From Argentina anserina (Eukaryota; Streptophyta; Magnoliopsida; Rosales; Rosaceae): a stretch of DNA of 64,000 nucleotides. Both the position numbers and the translations under genes were made by a program. A model generated the notes under the pieces. That model was not told where the DNA came from and searched no databases. It worked only from the letters and a program-made list of their open reading frames with translations. This document shows, one piece after another, positions 54,259 to 64,000 of the stretch. The stretch's first letter is position 1, and each line of letters opens with the position of its first letter. The DNA lies in the NCBI RefSeq assembly GCF_933775445.1, contig NW_026089450.1:248001-312000 (forward strand), read 5' to 3'.

Positions 54259-57200
54259 CATACACAATTGGAATACTAAAGATACGCAAACGATGTAAAG
54301 ATACTCAGTTTGAAAGAAACACACTCCCACACTTGCAAAACTCTCAAATTCAGTAGAAACTCGCATCAGAGAGCCTTACAGAAAGATACTCAAACGAGAA
54401 ATGAAAAGATACACAATTGGAATAGTAAAGATACGCAAACGATGTAAAGATACACAATTGGAATAGCAAAGATACGGATACGATGTAAAGATACACAATT
54501 GGAATAGTAAAGATACTCAAACGATGTAAAGATACTCAGTTTGAAAGAAACACACTCCCACTCTTGCAAAACTCTCAAATACAATAGAAACTCGCATCAG
54601 AAGCCTTACAGAAAGATACTCAAGAGAAATGAAAAGATACACAATTGGAATAGTAAAGATACGCAAACGATGTAAAGATACACAATTGGAATAGGAAACA
54701 GACGCAAACGAGGTAAAGATACTCAGTTTGAAAGAAACACACTCCCACACTTGCAAAACTCTCAAATTCAATAGAAACTCGCATCAGAAAGCCTTACAGA
54801 AAGATACTCAAACGAGAAATGAAAAGATACTCAATTGGAATAGTAAAGATACGCAAACGATGTAAAGATACACAATTGGAATAGTAAACATACGCAAACG
54901 ATGTAAAGATACTCAGTTTGAAAGAAACACACTCCCACACTTGCAAAACTCTCAAATTCAATAGAAATTCGCATCAGAAAGCCTTACAGAAAGATACTCA
55001 AACGAGAAATGAAAAGATACAAAATTGGAATAGTAAAGATACGCAAACGATGTAAATATACTCAATTGGAATAGTAAAGATACGCAAACGATGTAAAGAT
55101 ACTCAGTTTGAAAGAAACACACTCCCACACTTGCAAAACTCTCAAATACAATAGAAACACGCATCAGAAGCCTTACATAAAGATACTCAAACGAGAAATG
55201 AAAAGATACACAATTGGAATAGTAAAGATACGCAAACGATGTAAACATACACAATTGGAATAGTAAAGATACGCAAACGATGTAAAGATACTCAGTTTGA
55301 AAGAAACACACTCCCACACTTGCAAAACTCTCGAATTCAATAGAAACTCGCATCAGAAAGCCTTACAGAAAGATACTCAAACGAGAAATGAAAAGATACA
55401 CAATTGGAATAGTAAAGATACGCAAACGATGTAAAGATACTTAGTTTGAAAGAAACACACTCCCACACTTGCAAAACTCTCAAATTCAATAGAAACTCGC
55501 ATCAAAAGCCTTACAGAAAGATACTCAAACGAGAAATGAAAAGATACACAATTGGAATAGTAAAGATACGCAAACGATGTAAATATACTCAGATTGAAAG
55601 AAACACACTCCCACACTTACAAAACTCTCAAATTATATAGAAACTCGCATCAGAAAGCCTTACAGAAAGATACTCAAACGAGAAATGAAAAGATACACAA
55701 TTGGAATAGTACAGATACGCAAACGATGTAAACATACACAATTGGAATACTAAAGATACGCAAACGATGTAAAGATACTCAGTTTGAAAGAAACACACTC
55801 CCACACTTGCAAAACTCTCAAATTCAATAGAAACTCGCATCAAAAGCCTTACAGAAAGATACTCAAACGAGAAATGAAAAGATACACAATTGGAATAGTA
55901 AAGATACGCAAATGATGTAAAGATACACAATTGTAATAGTAAAGATACGCAAACGATGTAAAGATACTCAGTTTGAAAGAAACACACTCCCACACTTACA
56001 AAACTCTCAAATTATATAGAAACTCGCATCAGAAAGCCTTACAGAAAGATACTCAAACGAGAAATGAAAAGATACTCAATTGGAATAGTAAAGATACGCA
56101 AACGATGTAAAGATACACAATTGGAATAGAAAAGATACGCAAACGATGTAAAGATACTTAGTTTGAAAGAAACACACTCCCACACTTGCAAAACTCTCAA
56201 ATACAATAGAAACACGCATCAGAAGCCTTACAGAAAGATACTCAAACGAGAAATGAAAAGATACACAATTGGAATAGTAAAGATACGCAAATGATGTAAA
56301 GATACACAATTGTAATAGTAAAGATACGCAAACGAGGTAAAGATACTCAGTTTGAAAGAAACACACTCCCACACTTGCAAAACTCTCAAATTCAATAGAA
56401 ACTCGCATCAGAAAGCCTTACAGAAAGATACTCAAACGAGAAATGAAAAGATACTCAATTGGAATTGTAAAGATACGCAAACGATGTAAAGATACACTAT
56501 TGGAATAGTAAAGATACGCAAACGATGTAAATATACTCAGTTTGAAAGAAACACACTCCCACACTTGCAAAACTCTCAAATACAATAGAAACACGCATCA
56601 GAAGCCTTACATAAAGATACTCAAACGAGAAATGAAAAGATACACAATTGGAATAGTAAAGATACGCAAACGATGTAAACATACACAATTGGAATAGTAA
56701 AGATACGCAAACGATGTAAAGATACTCAGTTTGAAAGAAACACACTCCCACACTTGCAAAACTCTCGAATTCAATAGAAACTCGCATCAGAAAGCCTTAC
56801 AGAAAGATACTCAAACGAGAAATGAAAAGATACACAATTGGAATAGTAAAGATACGCAAACGATGTAAAGATACTTAGTTTGAAAGAAACACACTCCCAC
56901 ACTTGCAAAACTCTCAAATTCAATAGAAACTCGCATCAAAAGCCTTACAGAAAGATACTCAAACGAGAAATGAAAAGATACTCAATTGGAATAGTAAAGA
57001 TACGCAAACGAGGTAAAGATACACAATTGGAATAGTAAAGATACGCAAACGATGTAAAGATACACAATTGGAATAGTAAAGATACGGAAACGATGTAAAG
57101 ATACTCAGTTTGAAAGAAACACACTCCCACACTTGCAAAACTCTCAAATTCAATAGAAATTCGCATCAGAAAGCCTTACAGAAAGATACTCAAACGAGAA

Positions 57201-57546
57201 ATGAAAAGATACACAATTGGAATAGTAAAGATACGCAAACGATGTAAATATACTCAGATTGAAAGAAACACACTCCCACACTTACAAAACTCTCAAATTA
57301 TATAGAAACTCGCATCAGAAAGCCTTACAGAAAGATACTCAAACGAGAAATGAAAAGATACACAATTGGAATAGTAAAGATACGCAAACGATGTAAAGAT
57401 ACTCAGTTTGAAAGAAACACACTCCCACACTTGCAAAACTCTCAAATTCAATAGAAATTCGCATCAGAAAGCCTTACAGAAAGATACTCAAACGAGAAAT
57501 GAAAAGATACACAATTGGAATAGTAAAGATACGCAAACGATGTAAA
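54110..57546 (+). repeat. 3437-bp HOR, copy 1
   Basis: Units are 190, 231, 187, 190, 190, 189, 149, 148, 190, 189, 190, 189, 190, 189, 149, 230, 149, 149. The 187-bp unit carries a 2-bp deletion in B' (actcaagagaaatg near 54620), a rare marker also present in copy 2. Confidence 0.9.
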
Positions 57547-59819
57547 TATACTCCGTTTGAAAGAAACACACTCCCACACTTGCAAAACTCTCAAATTCAA
57601 TAGAAACTCGCGTCAGAAAGCCTTACAGAAAGATACTCAAACGAGAAATGAAAAGATACACAATTGGAATAGTAAAGATACGCAAACGATGTAAACATAC
57701 ACAATTGGAATACTAAAGATACGCAAACGATGTAAAGATACTCAGTTTGAAAGAAACACACTCCCACACTTGCAAAACTCTCAAATTCAGTAGAAACTCG
57801 CATCAGAGAGCCTTACAGAAAGATACTCAAACGAGAAATGAAAAGATACACAATTGGAATAGTAAAGATACGCAAACGATGTAAAGATACACAATTGGAA
57901 TAGCAAAGATACGGATACGATGTAAAGATACACAATTGGAATAGTAAAGATACTCAAACGATGTAAAGATACTCAGTTTGAAAGAAACACACTCCCACTC
58001 TTGCAAAACTCTCAAATACAATAGAAACTCGCATCAGAAGCCTTACAGAAATATACTCAAGAGAAATGAAAAGATACACAATTGGAATAGTAAAGATACG
58101 CAAACGATGTAAAGATACACAATTGGAATAGGAAACAGACGCAAACGAGGTAAAGATACTCAGTTTGAAAGAAACACACTCCCACACTTGCAAAACTCTC
58201 AAATTCAATAGAAACTCGCATCAGAAAGCCTTACAGAAAGATACTCAAACGAGAAATGAAAAGATACTCAATTGGAATAGTAAAGATACGCAAACGATGT
58301 AAAGATACACAATTGGAATAGTAAACATACGCAAACGATGTAAAGATACTCAGTTTGAAAGAAACACACTCCCACACTTGCAAAACTCTCAAATTCAATA
58401 GAAATTCGCATCAGAAAGTCTTACAGAAAGATACTCAAACGAGAAATGAAAAGATACAAAATTGGAATAGTAAAGATACGCAAACGATGTAAATATACTC
58501 AATTGGAATAGTAAAGATACGCAAACGATGTAAAGATACTCAGTTTGAAAGAAACACACTCCCACACTTGCAAAACTCTCAAATACAATAGAAACACGCA
58601 TCAGAAGCCTTACATAAAGATACTCAAACGAGAAATGAAAAGATACACAATTGGAATAGTAAAGATACGCAAACGATGTAAACATACACAATTGGAATAG
58701 TAAAGATACGCAAACGATGTAAAGATACTCAGTTTGAAAGAAACACACTCCCACACTTGCAAAACTCTCGAATTCAATAGAAACTCGCATCAGAAAGCCA
58801 TACAGAAAGATACTCAAACGAGAAATGAAAAGATACACAATTGGAATAGTAAAGATACGCAAACGATGTAAAGATACTTAGTTTGAAAGAAACACACTCC
58901 CACACTTGCAAAACTCTCAAATTCAATAGAAACTCGCATCAAAAGCCTTACAGAAAGATACTCAAACGAGAAATGAAAAGATACACAATTGGAATAGTAA
59001 AGATACGCAAACGATGTAAATATACTCAGATTGAAAGAAACACACTCCCACACTTACAAAACTCTCAAATTATATAGAAACTCGCATCAGAAAGCCTTAC
59101 AGAAAGATACTCAAACGAGAAATGAAAAGATACACAATTGGAATAGTAAAGATACGCAAACGATGTAAACATACACAATTGGAATACTAAAGATACGCAA
59201 ACGATGTAAAGATACTCAGTTTGAAAGAAACACACTCCCACACTTGCAAAACTCTCAAATTCAATAGAAACTCGCATCAAAAGCCTTACAGAAAGATACT
59301 CAAACGAGAAATGAAAAGATACACAATTGGAATAGTAAAGATACGCAAATGATGTAAAGATACACAATTGTAATAGTAAAGATACGCAAACGATGTAAAG
59401 ATACTCAGTTTGAAAGAAACACACTCCCACACTTACAAAACTCTCAAATTATATAGAAACTCGCATCAGAAAGCCTTACAGAAAGATACTCAAACGAGAA
59501 ATGAAAAGATACTCAATTGGAATAGTAAAGATACGCAAACGATGTAAAGATACACAATTGGAATAGTAAAGATACGCAAACGATGTAAAGATACACAATT
59601 GGAATAGAAAAGATACGCAAACGATGTAAAGATACTTAGTTTGAAAGAAACACACTCCCACACTTGCAAAACTCTCAAATACAATAGAAACACGCATCAG
59701 AAGCCTTACAGAAAGATACTCAAACGAGAAATGAAAAGATACACAATTGGAATAGTAAAGATACGCAAATGATGTAAAGATACACAATTGTAATAGTAAA
59801 GATACGCAAACGAGGTAAA
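57547..59819 (+). repeat. 3437-bp HOR, copy 2 (partial)
   Basis: Units are 190, 231, 187, 190, 190, 189, 149, 148, 190, 189, 231, 189. It matches copy 1 including the 2-bp deletion (near 58060). The 231-bp unit at 59400 has one more 41-mer than its partner at 55963 (190 bp at the equivalent place), which raises the offset to 3478 bp. It diverges near 59.9 kb. Confidence 0.9.
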
Positions 59820-60198
59820 GATACTCAGTTTGAAAGAAACACACTCCCACACTTGCAAAACTCTCAAATTCAATAGAAACTCGCATCAGAAAGCCTTACA
59901 GAAAGATACTCAAACGAGAAATGAAAAGATACACAATTGGAATAGTAAAGATACGCAAACGATGTAAAGATACACAATTGGAATAGTAAAGATACGCAAA
60001 CGATGTAAAGATACTCAGTTTGAAAGAAACACACTCCCACACTTGCAAAACTCTCAAATACAATAGAAACTCGTATCAGAAGCCTTACAGAAAGATACTC
60101 AAACGAGAAATGAAAAGATACACAATTGGAATAGTAAACATACGCAAACGATGTAAACATGCACAATTGGAATAGTAAAGATACGCAAACGATGTAAA
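59820..60198 (+). repeat. Junction segment (units 190, 189)
   Basis: Here the array changes from the 3437-bp HOR type to the type of 50.5-51.7 kb. The first unit has plain gatacacaatt monomers where the region VI relative at 56342 has gatactcaatt with ggaattg. A private ctcgtatcag lies near 60072. Confidence 0.8.
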
Positions 60199-61378
60199 GA
60201 TACTCAGTTTGAAAGAAACACACTCCCACACTTGCAAAACTCTCAAATTCAAGAGAAACTCGCATCAGAAAGCCTTACAGAAAGATACTCAAACGAGAAA
60301 TGAAGAGATACACAATTGGAATAGTAAAGATACGCAAACGATGTAAAGATAGACAATTGGAATAGTAAAGATACGCAAACGATGTAAAGATACTCAGTTT
60401 GAAAGAAACACACTCCCACACTTGCAAAACTCTCAAATTCAATAGAAACTCGCATCAGAAAGCCTTACAGAAAGACACTCAAATGAGAAATGAAAAGATA
60501 CTCAATTGGAATTGTAAAGATACGCAAACGATGTAAAGATACACAATTGGAATAGTAAAGATACGCAAACGATGTAAAGGTACTCAGTTTGAAAGAAACA
60601 CACTCCCACACTTGCAAAACTCTCAAATACAATAGAAACACGCATCAGAAGCCTTACATAAAGATACTCAAACGAGAAATGAAAAGATACACAATTGGAA
60701 TAGTAAAGATACGCAAACGATGTAAAGATACACAATTGGAATAGTAAAGATACGCAAACGATGTAAAGATACTTAGTTTGAAAGAAACACACTCCCACAC
60801 TTGCAAAACTCTCAAATTCAATAGAAACTCGCATCAGAAAGCCTTACAGAAAGATACTCAACCGAGAAATGAAAAGATACACAATTGGAATAGTAAATAT
60901 ACGCAAACGATGTAAAGATACACAATTGGAATAGTAAAGATACGCAAACGATGTAAAGATACTCAATTTGAAAGAAACACACTCCCACACTTGCAAAACT
61001 CTCAAATTCAAGAGAAACTCGCATCAGAAAGCCTTACAGAAAGATACTCAAACGAGAAATGAAGAGATACACAATTGGAATAGTAAAGATACGCAAACGA
61101 TGTAAAGATACTCAATTGGAATAGTAAAGATACGCAAACGATGTAAACATGCACAATTGGAATAGTAAAGATACGCAAACGATGTAAAGATACTCAGTTT
61201 GAAAGAAACACACTCCCACACTTGCAAAACTCTCAAATTCAAGAGAAACTCGCATCAGAAAGCCTTACAGAAAGATACTCAAACGAGAAATGAAGAGATA
61301 CACAATTGGAATAGTAAAGATACGCAAACGATGTAAAGATAGACAATTGGAATAGTAAAGATACGCAAACGATGTAAA
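60199..61378 (+). repeat. Segment homologous to 50479-51658
   Basis: Units are 190, 190, 189, 190, 231, 190. The order and markers (aaattcaagag, gaagagatac, gatagacaatt, gtaaaggtac, aaacatgcac) match 50479-51658 at a constant offset of 9720 bp. Private changes include gacactcaaatg near 60475 and caaccgag near 60860. Confidence 0.88.
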
Positions 61379-63380
61379 GATACTCAGTTTGAAAGAAACA
61401 CACTCCCACACTTGCAAAACTCTCAAATACAATAGAAACTCGCATCAGAAGCCTTACAGAAAGATACTCAAATGAGAAATGAAAAGATACACAATTGGAA
61501 TAGTAAATATACGCAAACGATGTAAAGATACACAATTGGAATAGTAAAGATACGCAAACGATGTAAAGATACTCAATTTGAAAGAAACACACTCCCACAC
61601 TTGCAAAACTCTCAAATTCAATAGAAACTCGCATCAGAAAGCCTTACAGAAAGATACTCAAACGAGAAATGAAAAGATACTCAATTGGAATTGTAAAGAT
61701 ACGCAAACGATGTAAAGATACACAATTGGAATAGTAAAGATACGCAAACGATGTAAGGATACTCAGTTTGAAATAAACACACTCCCACACTTGCAAAACT
61801 CTCAAATACAATAGAAACACGCATCAGAAGCCTTACATAAAGATACTCAAACGAGAAATGAAAAGATACATAATTCGAATTGTAATGATACGCAAACGAT
61901 GTAAAGATACCCAATTGGAATAGTAAAGATACGCAAACGATGTAAAGATACTCAGTTTGAAAGAAACACACTCCCGCACTTGCAAAACTCCTAAATTCAA
62001 TAGAAACTCGCATCAGAAAGCCTTACAGAAAGATACTCAAACGAGAAATGAAAAGATACACAATTGGAACAGTAAAGATACGCAAACGATGTAAAGATAC
62101 TCAGTTTGAAAGAAACACACTCCCACACTTGCAAAACTCTCAAATTCAATAGAAACTCGCATCAGAAGCCTTACAGAAAGATACTCAAACGAGAAATGAA
62201 AAGATACACAATTGGAATAGTAAAGATACGCAAACGATGTAAAGATACACAATTGGAGTAGTAAAGATACGCAAACGATGTAAAGATACTCAGTTTGAAA
62301 GAAACACACTCCCACACTTGCAAAACTCTCAAATACAATAGAAACTCGCATCAGAAACCTTACAGAAAGATACTCAAACGAGAAATGAAAAGATACACAA
62401 TTGGAATAGTAAAGATACGCAAACGATGTAAAGATACACAATTGGAATAGTAAAGATACGCAAACGATGTAAAGATACTCAGTTTGAAAGAAACACACTC
62501 CCACACTTGCAAAACACTCGAATTCAATAGAAACTCGCATCAGAAAGCCTTACAGAAAGATACTCAAACGAGAAATGAAAAGATACACAATTGGAATAGT
62601 AAAGATACGCAAACGATGTAAAGATACTTAGTTTGAAAGAAACACACTCCCACACATGTAAAACTCTCAAATTCAATAGAAACTCGCATCAAAAGCCTTA
62701 CAGAAAGATACTCAAACGAGAAATGAAAAGATACACAATTGGAATAGTAAAGATACGCAAACGATGTAAAGATACACAATTGGAATAGTAAAGATACGCA
62801 AACGATGTAAAGATACTCAGTTTGAAAGAAACACACTCCCACACTTACAAAACTCTCAAATTATATAGAAACTCGCATCAGAAAGCCTTACAGAAAGATA
62901 CTCAAAAGAGAAATGAAAAGATACACAATTGGAATAGTAAAGATACGCAAACGATGTAAAGATACACAATTGGAATAGTAAAGATACGCAAACGATGTAA
63001 ACATACACAATTGGAATACTAAAGATACGCAAACGATGTAAAGATACTCAGTTTAAAAGAAACACACTCCCACACTTGCAAAACTCTCAAATTCAATAGA
63101 AACTCGCATCAAAAGCCTTACAGAAAGATACTCAAACGAGAAATGAAAAGATACACAATTGGAATAGTAAAGATACGCAAATGATGTAAAGATACACAAT
63201 TGTAATAGTAAAGATACGCAAACGATGTAAAGATACTCAGTTTGAAAGAAACACACTCCCACACTTACAAAACTCTCAAATTATATAGAAACTCGCATCA
63301 GAAAGCCTTACAGAAAGATACTCAAACGAGAAATGAAAAGATACACAATTGGAACAGTAAAGATACGCAAACGATGTAAA
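61379..63380 (+). repeat. Mosaic segment
   Basis: Units are 189, 190, 189, 149, 189, 189, 149, 189, 231, 189, 149. The first six match 33713-34807 and carry the last AATTCGAATT site (61872). The later units match region VI types with aaattatatag, catcaaaagcc and acaattgtaatag. Confidence 0.86.
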
Positions 63381-63692
63381 GATACTCAGTTTGAAAGAAA
63401 CACACTCCCACACTTGCAAAACTCTCAAATACAATAGAAACTCGCATCAGAAACCTTACAGAAAGATACTCAAACGAGAAATGAAAAGATACACAATTGC
63501 AATAGTAAAGATACGCAAACGATGTAAAGATACACAATTGGAATAGTAAAGATACGCAAACGATTTAAAGATACACAATTGGAATAGTAAAGATACGCAA
63601 ACGATGTAAAGATACACAATTGGAATAGTAAAGATACGCAAACGATGTAAAGATACACAATTGGAATAGTAAAGATACGCAAACGATGTAAA
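63381..63692 (+). repeat. Unit with five 41-bp monomers (312 bp)
   Basis: The 107-bp C-B' element is followed by five consecutive monomers at 63488-63692, the longest run in the window. The first monomer has acaattgcaatag and the second ends cgatttaaa. Confidence 0.92.
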
Positions 63693-64000
63693 GATACTTA
63701 GTTTGAAAGAAACACACTCCCACACTTGCAAAACTCTCAAATTCAATAGAAACTCGCAGCAGAAAGCCTTACAGAAAGATACTCAAACGAGAAATGAAAA
63801 GATACACAATTGGAATAGTAAAAATACGCAAACGATGTAAAGATACTCAGTTTGAAAGAAACACACTCCCACACTTGCAAAACTCTCAAATACAATAGAA
63901 ACTCGCATCAAAAACCTTACAGAAAGATACTCAAACGAGAAATGAAAAGATACACAATTGGAATAGTAAAGATACGCAAACGATTTAAAGATACACAATT
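63693..64000 (+). repeat. Last units, truncated at window end
   Basis: A 149-bp unit at 63693 (with cgcagcag) is followed by a C module at 63842, a monomer at 63949-63989 ending cgatttaaa, and the first 11 bases of another A module. The array continues past the right edge. Confidence 0.93.

Larger units (their letters stand above)
1..64000. repeat. Satellite DNA array with higher-order repeats, filling the window
   Basis: The entire window is built from three modules that each begin with gatac: A (22 bp), B (19 bp) and C (85 bp). A and B form a 41-bp monomer. C followed by a 23-bp B variant forms a 108-bp element. The intermediate unit is the 108-bp element plus one to five 41-mers. I located about 324 C modules by hand, all in the same direction, with no inversion and no stretch of non-satellite sequence. 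The 41-mer is about 32 percent GC and the C module about 38 percent. A outnumbers T about two to one on the plus strand. The role is inferred: arrays of this size and order are typical of eukaryotic heterochromatin, often centromeric. I do not recognise the family or the species. Confidence 0.97.

Noticed and set aside
1..64000. CRISPR array
   Set aside because: Repeats are separated by other copies of the same repeats rather than by unique spacers, unit lengths are 149-312 bp, and no cas-like gene is present.
1..64000. CENP-B box
   Set aside because: I looked for the nTTCGnnnnAnnCGGGn pattern on both strands. The only recurrent TTCG context is AATTCGAATT, which lacks the required A and CGGG positions. 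Absence does not exclude a centromere, since many lack this box.
1..64000. Telomeric or subtelomeric repeats
   Set aside because: No run of TTAGGG, TTAGG, TTTAGGG or their complements was seen anywhere in the window.
1..64000. Yeast-type replication origin consensus in the minus strand near tttacatcgttt
   Set aside because: It differs from the 11-bp WTTTAYRTTTW consensus at several positions and recurs in every monomer, so it gives no specific origin call.
1..64000. Transposable element, long terminal repeat or terminal inverted repeat
   Set aside because: No unique internal sequence, reverse transcriptase or transposase frame, or inverted copy of any module was found. All modules are direct repeats. 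The short palindromes caattg and AATTCGAATT are internal to A modules.
1..64000. Bacterial plasmid iteron or prokaryotic origin
   Set aside because: Hundreds of units over 64 kb with no replication gene is far beyond iteron arrays, and a higher-order hierarchy of this kind is characteristic of eukaryotic satellites.

Overview
The whole 64-kb window is one uninterrupted, head-to-tail satellite DNA array. I found no gene, rRNA, tRNA, transposon, telomere repeat or unique sequence in it. A long, higher-order-organised, A-rich, low-GC array like this points to a eukaryotic heterochromatic region (centromeric, pericentromeric or other constitutive heterochromatin). The sequence alone does not identify the species, and I do not recognise the monomer as a named satellite family.

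Basic architecture (seen directly): three short modules all begin with gatac. Module A is 22 bp (begins gatacacaattgg, ends aatagtaaa). Module B is 19 bp (gatacgcaaacgatgtaaa). A+B form a 41-bp monomer. Module C is 85 bp (begins gatactcagtttgaaag) and is always followed by a B variant of 23 bp, called B' (gatactcaaacga then gaaatgaaaa). C+B' is 108 bp (107 in a common 1-bp-shorter allele) and is followed by n copies of the 41-mer, usually 1 to 4 and once 5. The intermediate unit is therefore 108+41n: about 149, 190, 231, 272 or 313 bp, with 1-bp-shorter alleles 148, 189, 230, 271 and 312. By hand I located about 324 C modules (mean spacing about 197 bp), all in the same orientation.

Higher-order layout: strings of units are duplicated in blocks, and each region has its own block type. 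(I) 1-10.46 kb: a mosaic of blocks repeated at offsets of 420, 1139, 1559, 2358, 5436, 5586 and 7877 bp. (II) 10.46-20.36 kb: alternating 1307- and 1076-bp higher-order repeats, effectively a 2383-bp dimer. (III) 20.36-28.17 kb: 2119-, 1843-, 1884- and 1307-bp versions. (IV) 28.17-39.33 kb: two copies of a large 4483/4334-bp block. (V) 39.33-52.4 kb: 949/948-, 2165- and 569-bp tandem blocks. (VI) 52.4-64 kb: a 3437-bp block pair plus segments homologous to region V.

Interpretation: the pattern fits repeated in-register unequal exchange or conversion, since nearly every duplication length is a sum of whole units. The minus strand carries many open frames only because the reverse complement of the 41-mer has no stop codon in any frame. 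They are not supported as genes, so no CDS is annotated. All counts and offsets were made by hand and could be off by a few units.
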